DNA from: Parasphingopyxis marina
Lineage (GTDB): Bacteria > Pseudomonadota > Alphaproteobacteria > Sphingomonadales > Sphingomonadaceae
Assembly (NCBI RefSeq): GCF_014237875.1
Contig: NZ_JACJVJ010000001.1
Span: forward strand, 1,414,501-1,478,500
Direction of reading: 5' to 3'
DNA: 64,000 nt
Positions 28,885-38,562 of this stretch are shown in pieces. The notes under the pieces are model-generated. The model did not search any database, was not told the DNA's origin, and worked only from the letters and a program-made list of their open reading frames with translations. The position numbers and the translations under genes are program-made. Within the stretch, counting starts at the first letter, position 1. Every line of letters begins with the position of its first letter.

Positions 28885-31116
28885 ATGCCCCAAAAACCGC
28901 CCGCCGGCCTTCCCAGCGAACAGCAGATCATCGATTTCCTCGACAGTTCCGACCGACCGGCCGGAAAACGGGAGATCGCACGCGCCTTCGGCCTGAAAGG
29001 GCAGGAAAAGGTGAAACTGAAGGCGATGATGCGGCGGATGGCTGACAGGGGGCTGCTGGACAAGGGCGCGGGCAAGGCCGTGCACAAGGCAGGCGGGCTG
29101 CCCAAGGTCACCGTGCTGCGGATCGTTGATGTCGACGATGAAGGAGAGCTTTACGCCGAGCCCGAACGCTGGGATTCCGATGCGCCGGTGCCGCGGCTGC
29201 GGGTGAAGGAGCAGCGGCGGCACAGGGCGCTGGGCGTCGGTGAACGGGTGCTCGCGCGAACCGAGCGGGCGGGCAAGGGCTGGATCGCCCATCCGATGAA
29301 AACGCTGGAACCCGGCGCCGCGGAAATGATGGGCGTCGTCCATGAAGAGGGCGGCAAGCTCTGGCTCAAGGGCCTTGAAAAGGGCGATCGGCGCGACCTG
29401 CCTATTTCGGACGCGGGCAAGGCGGGGGTCGGCGATCTCGTGATGGCGGAGAAGGCGGGTCGGCCGCCGCGCATCACCGCGCGGGTGACGGATATTCTCG
29501 GCGATCCTTTCGAGCCCAAAAGCTTTTCGCTGATCGCGATCCACAAGCACGAAATCCCCAACGTCTTCCCGGAAGAAGTGCTGGCCGAGGCGAACCGGAT
29601 TGCCGAAGAGCCGCTGGGTGAGCGCGAGGATCTGACGCATCTCCCGATCGTCGCGATCGATCCCGCCGATGCGCGCGACCATGACGACGCGATCTGGGCG
29701 GAGCCGGACGAGGCCGAAGACAATAAGGGCGGCTGGCGCGCGCTCGTCGCCATCGCCGATGTCAGTTTCTACGTGCGGCCCGGCTCGGCGCTCGACAAGG
29801 AAGCCCGCAAGCGTGGCAACAGCGTCTATTTCCCGGACCGGGTCGTGCCGATGCTGCCGGAAAAACTCTCGGCCGAGGCCTGTTCGCTCAAGGCCGGGCA
29901 GGACAGCGCGGCGATGGCCTGCCATCTCGTCATCGGCAAGGACGGGCAGGTGAAGAGCTGGCGCTTCTCGCGCGCCAGGGTGCGGATCGCGGCCAATATT
30001 CCCTACGAAATCGCCCAGGCTGCGATCGACGGCGAAGACGGGCTCGACGAGGAACTGGTGGAAACCGCGCTAAGGCCGCTCTGGGCCTGCTGGCGGGCGC
30101 TGGAAAAGGCGCGGGGCAAGCGCGCGCCGCTCGAACTCGATCTGCCCGAACGGCGGATCCAGCTCGACGAGAAGGGGCGTATCCTGTCGGTCGCTCCGCG
30201 CGAGAGGCTCGATGCGCACCGGCTTGTTGAGGATTATATGATCGCCGCCAATGTCGCGGCGGCCAAGGCGCTGGAGGCCAAGGCGGCACCCGTCATGTAC
30301 CGCGTCCATGAACCGCCGAGCCGCGAGAAGCTCGTCGCCCTGAAGGAATATCTCGATACCTATGGCGTGCCGCTGGCGCTCGGTCAGGTGATCCGCCCCG
30401 AAACCTTCAACCATATCCTCGAACGGGTCGGCGAAGCCGATTTCCGGCCGCAGGTGATGGAACAGATATTACGAACCCAGACCCAGGCCTATTACGCGCC
30501 GAAAAATGCCGGCCATTTCGGACTCGCGCTCGGCAGCTATGGGCATTTCACCTCGCCGATCCGCCGCTATGCGGACCTCGTCGTCCACCGCTCGCTGGTC
30601 GGCGCATATGGCCTCGGCCCAGACTGCGCGGCGACAAGGCTTTCGCCCAAGGAGATCGAGAAGATCGAGGCGACCGGCGAGGCGATCAGCAAGCTCGAAC
30701 GCCGGGCGATGGAGGCCGAGCGCGATACCGTCGACCGCTATGTCGCGGCCTATTTGTCGGAGCGCGTCGGCGACGTGCTGGATGCGCGGATCACGGGCGT
30801 CCAGAATTTTGGATTCTTCGCGACGATCGAGGGGCTGGGCGGCGACGGGCTGCTGCCGGTGCGCGATCTGGGGCGCGAATATTATCGCTACGACGAGGAT
30901 CATCACGCGCTGGTCGGCGAGAAGACGGGGACACGCTATGCGCTGGGCGACCGGCTGGAATTGCGCCTCGCCGAGGCCAATCCGGTATCGGGCGGCCTGC
31001 GCTTCGAATTGCCCGAAGGGAAGGGCGGCGGCACCGATTCGCGCCCGCGCCGCGGCGCCGACCGCCGGCCTTCGCGCGGGGGGAAGGATCGCGGCAAGCC
31101 GCGCCGCCGGCGCTAG
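28885..31116 (+). CDS. rnr: Ribonuclease R
   Basis: A 743-residue 3'-5' exoribonuclease. Order of domains: N-terminal winged-helix (about residues 8-65), cold-shock domains, the RNB catalytic domain with DPADARDHDDAIWA (the Asp cluster, about residues 260-273), and a C-terminal S1 domain (DARITGVQNFGFFATIEG), ending in a basic Arg/Gly tail RRGADRRPSRGGKDRGKPRRRR. It degrades structured RNA. The ATG at 28885 (MPQKPPAGLPSEQQI) is preferred over upstream alternatives because it gives the usual family start; no good RBS is visible. The stop overlaps the stop of the convergent MBL gene. Confidence 0.94.
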   Translation: MPQKPPAGLPSEQQIIDFLDSSDRPAGKREIARAFGLKGQEKVKLKAMMRRMADRGLLDKGAGKAVHKAGGLPKVTVLRIVDVDDEGELYAEPERWDSDAPVPRLRVKEQRRHRALGVGERVLARTERAGKGWIAHPMKTLEPGAAEMMGVVHEEGGKLWLKGLEKGDRRDLPISDAGKAGVGDLVMAEKAGRPPRITARVTDILGDPFEPKSFSLIAIHKHEIPNVFPEEVLAEANRIAEEPLGEREDLTHLPIVAIDPADARDHDDAIWAEPDEAEDNKGGWRALVAIADVSFYVRPGSALDKEARKRGNSVYFPDRVVPMLPEKLSAEACSLKAGQDSAAMACHLVIGKDGQVKSWRFSRARVRIAANIPYEIAQAAIDGEDGLDEELVETALRPLWACWRALEKARGKRAPLELDLPERRIQLDEKGRILSVAPRERLDAHRLVEDYMIAANVAAAKALEAKAAPVMYRVHEPPSREKLVALKEYLDTYGVPLALGQVIRPETFNHILERVGEADFRPQVMEQILRTQTQAYYAPKNAGHFGLALGSYGHFTSPIRRYADLVVHRSLVGAYGLGPDCAATRLSPKEIEKIEATGEAISKLERRAMEAERDTVDRYVAAYLSERVGDVLDARITGVQNFGFFATIEGLGGDGLLPVRDLGREYYRYDEDHHALVGEKTGTRYALGDRLELRLAEANPVSGGLRFELPEGKGGGTDSRPRRGADRRPSRGGKDRGKPRRRR

Positions 31117-32096
31117 TCGTCGGTGGCTTGGGCTTCGGCTTCGCGCGCGCGCCGGGGTTCGAGTTCGCCGCCCAGCTGCGCGACGATCGCTTCCAGGTTG
31201 CGGCGAAGAAGGGCGGGGCGATCGGTCGCCTGTTCCCAGCCTGCATAGTTGGACCGGATCGCCGTAATCGCCGCGTTGATTTCCGCCTCGGTCGCGATGT
31301 CGTCGGCCAGGACTTCGCTTTCCATCTGCCGGCGCACGAAGCTGATATAGGCGATCTGGTTCGCGGCGAGCAGGTTGACCGGCCCCGGCGTGCCATGGCC
31401 CGGATAGAGGGTGTAGCCGCTGAAATCGCGCGCCAGCCGATCGAGCGCGCGCGGCCAGCTGTCGATATCGGCATCGCTAAGATCGGGATGCATCTGGTTG
31501 GCAACGAGATCGGAGGCGAGGATCGCGCGTTCGCTGGGAATTTCCAGCATGGTGATCGACGGGGCTTCGCTGTCCGCGACGATATGCACGATCACCGGCA
31601 CGCCTGATACGCTCAGCTCTTCGCGGTTTTCGATCGTCCGGCTCGGCGCGGCGGGCATGCGATAGTCTTCGCCCAAAGTCTCGCGCAGCCGTTCGACATA
31701 GCCGGAAAGATCGCGCCCGATTGCTTCCGCCAGCGGCTCGCTCATCAGCAGTTCGGCATCGGGAAAGGCGTCGGTAAAGACTTGCAGGCCGCCGAAATGG
31801 CCGGGATCGTAGTGGCTGATGACGATCGCGGTGACCGGCTTGCCGGTGGCGCGGATCCGCTCGACGACATATTCGGCATTGGCGAGCGAGCTCTGGGCAT
31901 CGAAGACCAACACCTCGTCCTCGCCTTCGAGCCAATAGCTGTTGACCGATCCCGGGCCGGGGCGGAACGGCCGGTGGATTTCGATCCCTGCGGTTTCGGG
32001 TTCGGCCTCTGGGGTTTGCGCGGGTTCGCCGCCCGAACAGCCAGCCAGCGCAAGCGCCGCTGCCGCCAGGCCGATCTTTAGCAATGCCGCGCGCAT
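31113..32096 (-). CDS. Lipoprotein with metallo-beta-lactamase fold, altered metal motif
   Basis: A 327-residue protein. The start at 32096 gives a lipoprotein signal (MRAALLKIGLAAAALALAGC, lipobox LAGC, Cys20). The MBL fold is indicated by NSYWLEGEDEVLVFDAQSS, VISHYDPGHFGGLQVF, ILASDLVANQMH and LYPGHGTPGP. The normal metal motif HxHxDH reads HYDPGH: His118 is Asp and Asp120 is Gly, while the outer His residues and the later His of YPGHG are kept. It may bind one metal, bind differently, or be inactive. Probable location is the periplasmic face of a membrane. The function is unknown. Confidence 0.82.
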   Translation of the reverse strand: MRAALLKIGLAAAALALAGCSGGEPAQTPEAEPETAGIEIHRPFRPGPGSVNSYWLEGEDEVLVFDAQSSLANAEYVVERIRATGKPVTAIVISHYDPGHFGGLQVFTDAFPDAELLMSEPLAEAIGRDLSGYVERLRETLGEDYRMPAAPSRTIENREELSVSGVPVIVHIVADSEAPSITMLEIPSERAILASDLVANQMHPDLSDADIDSWPRALDRLARDFSGYTLYPGHGTPGPVNLLAANQIAYISFVRRQMESEVLADDIATEAEINAAITAIRSNYAGWEQATDRPALLRRNLEAIVAQLGGELEPRRAREAEAQATDD

Positions 32097-32231
32097 GTCC
32101 AAGCTCTCCGTCGCCACCGACGCAAGACTATATTGAACGGTGCGCATTTCGCAATTTGCTGTCGCGACCACCGCCCGTTTTTCGTGGATTGTTGCGCGGT
32201 CGCACCCTCGATCCCCAGCCTGTGTCATCCA

Positions 32232-32247
32232 ACGTTTACATAAACGT
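32232..32247. promoter_or_regulatory. Perfect palindrome upstream of secreted protein gene
   Basis: ACGTTTA-CA-TAAACGT has perfect 7-base arms and lies 50 bases before the plus-strand start at 32298, in the divergent region with the MBL lipoprotein gene. Its size and symmetry fit a dimeric repressor operator. No adjacent regulator gene is seen. Confidence 0.4.
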
Positions 32248-32297
32248 CATAAAAGTGTAATAAAGATGTCATTCAAACGTAACCAGGAGAGAGACGC

Positions 32298-32666
32298 ATG
32301 AAAAAGATAATCGCTTTTGCGGCCATTTGCGCAATCCCCGCAGCGCTGTCGGCGGCGCCCTATCCGGTCGCCGAACCGACCGGCTATGATCCCTATGCCG
32401 CGGACGCCATCGCCCGCGCCGATTATTCGGTAGCCGAGGAGCGCCTCGTGCGCCGTCTCGACGCGAACGGATCCGATATTTCGGCCCTGCTCAACCTTGC
32501 CGCGGTGATGACCGAAACCGATCGCGTCGCCCGCGCCTCGTCGCTGCTCGAGCAGGTGCTCGACGCCGACAATGTGATGCTCGAAGGCGCGAACGGCCAA
32601 GCCGTCTGGTCGCACGATGCGGCGACCGCGGCGCTCCGGTCCCGCGTAACGGTCGGCGCGCGCTAG
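32298..32666 (+). CDS. Hypothetical secreted protein, TPR-like
   Basis: A 122-residue protein with a signal peptide (MKKIIAFAAICAIPAALSAA). The mature part contains two helix-rich segments with the Ala-rich spacing of a tetratricopeptide pair: AIARADYSVAEERLVRRLDANGSDISALLNLAAVMTE and RVARASSLLEQVLDAD. Such small periplasmic proteins are frequent in sphingomonads, role unknown to me. RBS AGGAGAGAG is strong, and the gene ends with a strong intrinsic terminator, so it is a single-gene transcription unit with its own palindromic promoter region. Confidence 0.78.
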   Translation: MKKIIAFAAICAIPAALSAAPYPVAEPTGYDPYAADAIARADYSVAEERLVRRLDANGSDISALLNLAAVMTETDRVARASSLLEQVLDADNVMLEGANGQAVWSHDAATAALRSRVTVGAR

Positions 32667-32695
32667 GCACAGGCTTTCAGTTTCTAGCCGGGAAT

Positions 32696-32733
32696 GGGCC
32701 CCGTCGGAAGCGTTCCGGCGGGGCCCTTTTTTT
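32696..32733 (+). terminator. Strong intrinsic terminator
   Basis: GGGCCCCGTCGGAA (32696-32709) pairs with TTCCGGCGGGGCCC (32713-32726) over a GCG loop with one G-U pair, followed by seven T. It ends the gene at 32298-32666 and lies before the convergent dcd stop. Confidence 0.92.
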
Positions 32734-32735
32734 GC

Positions 32736-33290
<555 letters not shown>

Positions 33291-33301
33291 GGGAAAAGTC
33301 C

Positions 33302-33988
33302 TTAGCCTCCCTGTTCCGGCCGCACCACATTCCAGGCCACCGGGTTTTCCACACCGTCGATCCGCCGGATGTCGCTCGCCTGCCACATCACCCAGGGCAC
33401 CGCGCCGAAATCGGGCGGGAACAGCCGGCGCGGCAGCCAGACGCTGCGCTCGACCCGGCTGGTGATCGCATATTCCGCGTCGAAATCCCGGGTGACGTAT
33501 AGGATCGCCGGGCTCTGGGCGTGCGCCTCGATCATCGACAGGAAGGTCGCGAGTTCGGCGATCAGCGGTTCGGCATCGGGCCGGTCCGAGCAGTTATGAT
33601 CGAAATCGAGCAATATGGCGGGCGGCAGCGCATCGGGATCGCGCGGCACCGTGGCGATGAAGTTGGTCGCCTGGTCGACGGCGAGGCGGCAGAGCTGCCA
33701 GCGATGGATCGCGCCGTAGCGCAGGCCCGCTTCGCGCGCCCCGGCCCAGTTGGCCTGGAAGGCGGGATCGCGGCCGGCATCGCCATCGGTCGCCATGATA
33801 TAGGCGAATTGCGCGCCGGCCGCTTTCAGGGTCGGCCAGTGCACCTCGCCCGAGGCCGCCTCGATCGTCGCGCCCTGCATCGGATATTGGCTCGTCGGCG
33901 GCTGCCAGCGGATCGCGACCTGCCACAGCACCACCCCGCAGAGCGCAAGGAGGAGCAGCCATAAACCGGCCCATTTCAGTGTTTTCAC
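33302..33988 (-). CDS. Degenerate GH25 (lysozyme-like) paralogue, probably not catalytic
   Basis: A 228-residue protein homologous to its upstream neighbour over the whole length, with an N-terminal membrane anchor ([18 protein letters not shown]). Key GH25 residues are changed: the neighbour's GVDVSRHQG becomes GATIEAASG and VVDLEF becomes AILLDF, so both the Asp and Glu of the D-x-E pair are replaced (Leu and Asp). Flanking landmarks (PP...NC, WQAS) align without gaps. It may bind peptidoglycan without cutting it. The start is a GTG that overlaps the stop of the active-looking copy (GTGA) with RBS GGGGGA. Confidence 0.82.
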   Translation of the reverse strand: MKTLKWAGLWLLLLALCGVVLWQVAIRWQPPTSQYPMQGATIEAASGEVHWPTLKAAGAQFAYIMATDGDAGRDPAFQANWAGAREAGLRYGAIHRWQLCRLAVDQATNFIATVPRDPDALPPAILLDFDHNCSDRPDAEPLIAELATFLSMIEAHAQSPAILYVTRDFDAEYAITSRVERSVWLPRRLFPPDFGAVPWVMWQASDIRRIDGVENPVAWNVVRPEQGG

Positions 33989-34689
33989 GAGTCCCCCAAG
34001 GTTTCCAAGGTCGCTTCCGGCGCCAGAACGTTCCAGTCGATGCGTCCTTCGACGCCGTCCATATGTCGGAACGACGAGGCTTGCCAAATCGTCCAGTCCC
34101 GGCCCCCGTAATCGGGAAGCGTGACAAGCGATCGGAGCCACAAGGTGCGGTCGAAATGCTCGATGATCGCATAGCGTGCGTCGAAATCCTCCAGCACATA
34201 GAGGATGGCACGCTGGCCGTAATGGCCTTCGACCAACTCCAGGAAATCGGCCAGCTCGCTTCTCAGCGTTTCGGGGTCGGCCAGTACGCTGCAATTGCCG
34301 TAAAATTCGAGATCGACGACGGGCGGCAGGGCGTTGGCATCCACCGGAACGGTGTCGATGAAATTCTGCGCCTGTTCTCGTCCCGGTCGGCAGAGCGTGA
34401 AGAAGTGATAGGCGCCCCGCCGCAGACCGGCGGCTTCAGCTTCGCGCCAGTTTTCAGCAAAACGGCCGTCGACCCAATCACCGCCCTCGGTTGCCTTGAT
34501 GAAGGCAAAATCCGCGCCGCCGCTTCGGATCTCCCGCCAGTCGATATCGCCTTGGTGTCGCGAAACATCGACGCCCTGTATGGGATATGTCGCCGGAGAC
34601 GGATGCCAGCGAATCGCGATCTGCCATCCAGCCAGCGCGCTCATTCCAGTCACCACGGCTACGAAGCCGAGCCATTTTACCGTCCGCAT
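33985..34689 (-). CDS. GH25 family lysozyme (muramidase), membrane-anchored
   Basis: A 234-residue protein. After one N-terminal membrane segment (WLGFVAVVTGMSALAGWQIAI) comes a GH25 domain with GVDVSRHQGDIDW (about residues 39-51), FAFIKATEG, GAYHFF, and PPVVDLEFYGNC with the catalytic D-x-E pair, then WTIWQASSF near the end. GH25 enzymes cut the glycan strand of peptidoglycan; the anchor places it in the periplasm. It is the second gene of the UPF0262-GH25-GH25'-dcd operon, 5 bases after UPF0262, and overlaps the degenerate copy. Confidence 0.9.
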   Translation of the reverse strand: MRTVKWLGFVAVVTGMSALAGWQIAIRWHPSPATYPIQGVDVSRHQGDIDWREIRSGGADFAFIKATEGGDWVDGRFAENWREAEAAGLRRGAYHFFTLCRPGREQAQNFIDTVPVDANALPPVVDLEFYGNCSVLADPETLRSELADFLELVEGHYGQRAILYVLEDFDARYAIIEHFDRTLWLRSLVTLPDYGGRDWTIWQASSFRHMDGVEGRIDWNVLAPEATLETLGDS

Positions 34690-34694
34690 CCTCG

Positions 34695-35177
34695 CTACCC
34701 CTTGATATGCAGAACGCAGATGAGCGTGAACAGGCGCCGGGCGGTATCGAAGTCGACCGCAACCTTGCCGTCGAGCCGGTCCACGAGCAGCTCGGCCGCC
34801 TGGTTGTGGACACCGCGCCGCGCCATGTCGATCGTCTCGATCTGCTGCGGCGTGGCCTGGCGAATCGCCTGGAAATAGCTGTCGCAGATCGCGAAATAAT
34901 CGCGGATCGGGCGGCGGAAACGTGTGAGGCCGAGAACGATGGTTTCCAGCAGTTCGCCGCTCTCCGCCGCGATATCGAGCGCCAGCCGCCCTTCCTCGAC
35001 CCGCAGGGTGAGCTTGTAGGGCCCGGCATAGCCGCCCGGATAGTCTCTCGCGGGCTCGAAATGATTGCCTTCGAGCAGATCGAAGATGGCAATGCGGCGC
35101 TCCTGCTCGATATCGGCATTGCGCCAGATAATCGTGCGTTCGTCGAGCGCGACATCGATGATCCGTGGATCGGTCAT
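34695..35177 (-). CDS. UPF0262 family protein
   Basis: A 160-residue protein matching the alphaproteobacterial UPF0262 family by length and landmarks such as RIIDVALDERTI, AIFDLLEGNHFEP, and RRGVHNQAAELLVDRLDGKV followed by DTARRLFTLICVLHIKG at the C-terminus. The function is unknown. It is the promoter-proximal gene of the operon with two GH25 genes and dcd, and divergent from dnaB across 135 bases. Confidence 0.88.
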   Translation of the reverse strand: MTDPRIIDVALDERTIIWRNADIEQERRIAIFDLLEGNHFEPARDYPGGYAGPYKLTLRVEEGRLALDIAAESGELLETIVLGLTRFRRPIRDYFAICDSYFQAIRQATPQQIETIDMARRGVHNQAAELLVDRLDGKVAVDFDTARRLFTLICVLHIKG

Positions 35178-35312
35178 GCTGCGGGGCTTAGGGGGAGTTT
35201 CGGGACAAAATCAATCGCGCAGTCCCGGGACGAAACCCCTCGCAACTTTTCCACAAGGCCGTCCACAAGCTTGTCGGCTTGAGCGCGAGGCCGATCCGCG
35301 CGACAAGGGGGG

Positions 35313-36812
35313 ATGGCTGAACCCGTTCCCCTGATCGCCGACAATGAAAACGGCCCGACGCAGCTGCCGCACAATCTGGAGGCGGAAGCCGCGGTGCTCG
35401 GCGCGCTGCTGATCGACAACCGGCTGGTCGACGACGTCCAGCGAATCCTCCGCGACGACCATTTCTTCGATCCGCTGCACGGCCGCATCTACAACGCGAT
35501 CATCCGCATGGTCGTCGATCGCAACATGGTCGCCAATCCGGTGACCCTGAAGCCGATTCTCGAAAGCGACGAGGGGCTCAAGGCGCTGGGCGGCACCAGC
35601 TATCTGGTGAAGATCACCGAGAGCGGCGTGGCGCTGATCGGTGCCCGCGATTTCGCGACCCAGATCTACGAGCTGGCGCTGCTGCGCGCGCTGATCGGCG
35701 TCGGGCGGGAGATGGTCGAAAAGGCGGTCGACACCAGCGAGGATGTCGATCCCAAGACCCAGATCGAGGAAGCCGAGGTCGAGCTTTACAAAGTCGCCGA
35801 AGCGGGCGGCGAAAGCGGATCGACGAAAACCTTCGCCGCCGCCGCGACCGAAGCGGTGTCGATGGCCCAGCGCGCGCTCAATTCGGGCGGCAACGTCTCG
35901 GGCTATACGACCGGCTTTGCGAGCCTCAACCATCATTTCGGCGGGCTGCACAAGTCCGACCTGATGATCCTCGCCGCGCGCCCGGGCATGGGCAAGACGG
36001 CGCTGGCGACCAACATCGCATTCGAAACCGCGCGGCGCTACCTGCGCGACCAGCAGGACGGGATCGAGCAATCGCTCGGCGCTCCGACCGCTTTTTTCAG
36101 CCTCGAAATGTCGGCCGACCAGCTGGCGACGCGTATCCTGTCCGAACAATCGAAGATCAGCTCCGAAAAGCTGCGCAAGGGCGATATCAGCCAGGAACAG
36201 TTTCGCGATCTTGCGCGGGCGGCGGCGGAGCTGGAAAGCCTGCCTTTCTATATCGACGATACGCCGGGCCTCACCATCGCCGCGCTGCGCACCCGCGCGC
36301 GGCGGCTGAAGCGGCAGCGCGGCATTGGCGTCATCGTCGTCGATTATCTCCAGCTGCTCCAGGGCTCGGCCCGCAGCGACGGCAACCGCGTGCAGGAAAT
36401 TTCGGAAATTTCGCGCGGGCTGAAGACGCTGGCCAAGGAACTCGAAGTGCCGGTGCTGGCGCTCTCCCAGCTCAGCCGCGCGGTCGAACAGCGCGAGGAC
36501 AAGAAGCCCCAGCTTTCGGATCTGCGCGAATCGGGCTCGATCGAGCAGGACGCCGATATCGTGCTCTTCATCTATCGTGAGGATTATTATCACGGCTTTG
36601 CCGAGCCGCCCTTCGTCACCGAGACAAGCTCGCCCGAAGACCGCGAAAAGCGCTCGGCCTGGGAGCTGAAAAATGCCGAGATCGCCGGCAAGGCGCAGGT
36701 CATCATCGCCAAGCAGCGCCACGGTGCGACCGGCACGGTGACGCTGCACTTCGACCGCGAATATACCAAGTTCAGCGATCTCGCCTACGACGACCAGCGG
36801 CCGTCGCACTAG
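35313..36812 (+). CDS. dnaB: Replicative DNA helicase
   Basis: A 499-residue DnaB. The N-terminal domain starts PHNLEAEAAVLGALLIDNRL (about residues 20-39) and the RecA-like helicase domain has Walker A ARPGMGKTALATN (about 225-237), FFSLEMSADQLATRILSE, Walker B VIVVDYLQLL and LSQLSRAVEQREDKKPQLSDLRESGSIEQDAD. It unwinds DNA at the fork. A DnaA-box-like TTTTCCACA lies at 35247-35255 upstream and a 10-base palindrome GTCCCGGGAC at 35222-35231. A strong RBS (AAGGGGGG) precedes the ATG. Confidence 0.97.
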   Translation: MAEPVPLIADNENGPTQLPHNLEAEAAVLGALLIDNRLVDDVQRILRDDHFFDPLHGRIYNAIIRMVVDRNMVANPVTLKPILESDEGLKALGGTSYLVKITESGVALIGARDFATQIYELALLRALIGVGREMVEKAVDTSEDVDPKTQIEEAEVELYKVAEAGGESGSTKTFAAAATEAVSMAQRALNSGGNVSGYTTGFASLNHHFGGLHKSDLMILAARPGMGKTALATNIAFETARRYLRDQQDGIEQSLGAPTAFFSLEMSADQLATRILSEQSKISSEKLRKGDISQEQFRDLARAAAELESLPFYIDDTPGLTIAALRTRARRLKRQRGIGVIVVDYLQLLQGSARSDGNRVQEISEISRGLKTLAKELEVPVLALSQLSRAVEQREDKKPQLSDLRESGSIEQDADIVLFIYREDYYHGFAEPPFVTETSSPEDREKRSAWELKNAEIAGKAQVIIAKQRHGATGTVTLHFDREYTKFSDLAYDDQRPSH

Positions 36813-36869
36813 TCAGCGCTCGGTTATTCCCGCCTTCGCGGAACCGGCAAGTTCCTCTAAGCAATCTCG

Positions 36870-37484
36870 ATGCAGCTTCGCACCCGCGCCCTTGTCTGCG
36901 CCGTTCGTCCGCATGGCGAGCATGGCGCTATCGCCCGGCTGATGACGCCGGAAAACGGGCTGGTCGCCGGTTATGTGCGCGGTGGGCGATCGCGGCGCGT
37001 CCGGCCGGTGCTGCTCGCGGGAAATGTTGTCGAGGCGGAATTTCGCGCGCGGACCGAGGAGCAGCTGGCGGGGCTCACCGTCGAACTGGTGACCAGCCGC
37101 TCGGGGCTCTACGCCGAACCGCTAGCCGCTTCCGCGCTCGATTGGGTCTGCGCGCTCACCGCCGCCGTTCTGCCCGAGGGGCATGATTATCCGCGGATCC
37201 ACGACGCGTTGGACGGCGTACTTTCGGCGATCGAGGCGGCGCCGAGCGCGCGGCGCTGGGCTTCGGTGCTGGTGCGCTACGAAGTGCTGATTCTTCAGGA
37301 GCTCGGCTTCGGGCTCGATCCCGAGCGCATGGCGATCCCTGAGGGCGGCGACGACTGGTCGGCGATATTCGAGGGATTGAAGCTCACCGGCCGTTTTTTG
37401 GCGCGAGACCTGTTGGACGAACGCCGCAATGATGTAATGGCGGCACGCGAAAGACTGGTCGAGCGGTTGAAACGCGCGGCCTGA
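36870..37484 (+). CDS. recO: DNA repair protein RecO
   Basis: A 204-residue RecO, slightly short for the family. The OB-fold start [39 protein letters not shown] (about residues 3-41) and the helical C-terminal part with [15 protein letters not shown] are visible. The zinc-binding cysteines found in some RecO proteins are absent. It helps load RecA through RecFOR. No operon link with dnaB is certain (57-base gap); leuB follows 20 bases later. Confidence 0.9.
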   Translation: MQLRTRALVCAVRPHGEHGAIARLMTPENGLVAGYVRGGRSRRVRPVLLAGNVVEAEFRARTEEQLAGLTVELVTSRSGLYAEPLAASALDWVCALTAAVLPEGHDYPRIHDALDGVLSAIEAAPSARRWASVLVRYEVLILQELGFGLDPERMAIPEGGDDWSAIFEGLKLTGRFLARDLLDERRNDVMAARERLVERLKRAA

Positions 37485-37504
37485 GCCGAATCGGACGAAG
37501 GAAA

Positions 37505-38560
37505 ATGCCCATGCTTATCGCCTTGCTGCCCGGGGACGGGATCGGGCCCGAAGTGATCGCCGAAGCGGTGCGCCTGCTCGATACGCTCGGCATCGACGGG
37601 CTGGCCTTCGAGGAAGCGCCGGTCGGCGGCGCGGCCTACAAGGCGTCCGGCCATCCGTTGCCCGATTCCACGCTGGATCTGGCGAAGCGCGCCGACGCGA
37701 TCCTGTTCGGCGCGGTCGGCGATCCCGATTGCGACGCTCTGGAACGGCATCTGCGTCCCGAACAGGCGATCCTCGGCCTGCGCAAGGAACTGGCGCTGTT
37801 CGCGAACCTGCGGCCCGCCAATCTCTTCCCCGATCTCGCCGACGCCTCGGCGCTGCGCCCGGAAATCGCGCGCGATATCGACGTGATGATCGTCCGCGAG
37901 CTCAATGGCGACGTCTATTTCGGCGAGAAGGGGATGCGCACGACCGAGGACGGCCTGCGCGAAGGCTATGACATCATGTCCTATAACGAGGCCGAGGTCG
38001 CGCGGATCGCGCGCACCGGCTTCGAAACGGCGCGGGCGCGCCGCGGCAAGCTCTGTTCGGTCGACAAGGCCAACGTCCTCGAAACCTCGCAGCTGTGGCG
38101 CGACGTGGTGATCGAGATATCGGCCGACTATCCCGATATCGAGCTCAGCCATCTCTATGTGGACAATGCGGCGATGCAGCTGGTGCGCGCGCCGGGCCAG
38201 TTCGACACCATCGTTACCGGCAATCTGTTCGGCGATATCCTTTCGGATCTTGCCAGCATGTGCGCGGGCTCGATCGGCATGCTGCCCTCGGCCTCGCTCG
38301 ATGCGCAGGGCAAGGGGCTGTACGAGCCGATCCACGGCTCCGCGCCCGATATTGCCGGCCAGGGCAAGGCCAATCCGCTGGCGACTATCCTCTCGGCCGC
38401 GATGATGCTGCGCTATTCGCTGCAGCTTCCCGAACCCGCCGACCGGATCGAGGCGGCGGTTTCGAACGCGCTGGCGGGCGGCCTGCGTACCGGAGATCTC
38501 GGCGGCACCGCCTCGACGCGCGAAGCGGGCGACGCGGTGATCGCCGCGCTCGGAAGCTGA
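37505..38560 (+). CDS. leuB: 3-isopropylmalate dehydrogenase
   Basis: A 351-residue NAD-dependent decarboxylating dehydrogenase. Signature motifs are [19 protein letters not shown] (about residues 7-25), [16 protein letters not shown], the catalytic [30 protein letters not shown] and the family pattern [26 protein letters not shown]. It acts in leucine synthesis. Start could also be the in-frame ATG 6 bases later. The next gene begins 3 bases after the stop. Confidence 0.96.
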   Translation: MPMLIALLPGDGIGPEVIAEAVRLLDTLGIDGLAFEEAPVGGAAYKASGHPLPDSTLDLAKRADAILFGAVGDPDCDALERHLRPEQAILGLRKELALFANLRPANLFPDLADASALRPEIARDIDVMIVRELNGDVYFGEKGMRTTEDGLREGYDIMSYNEAEVARIARTGFETARARRGKLCSVDKANVLETSQLWRDVVIEISADYPDIELSHLYVDNAAMQLVRAPGQFDTIVTGNLFGDILSDLASMCAGSIGMLPSASLDAQGKGLYEPIHGSAPDIAGQGKANPLATILSAAMMLRYSLQLPEPADRIEAAVSNALAGGLRTGDLGGTASTREAGDAVIAALGS

Positions 38561-38562
38561 CG

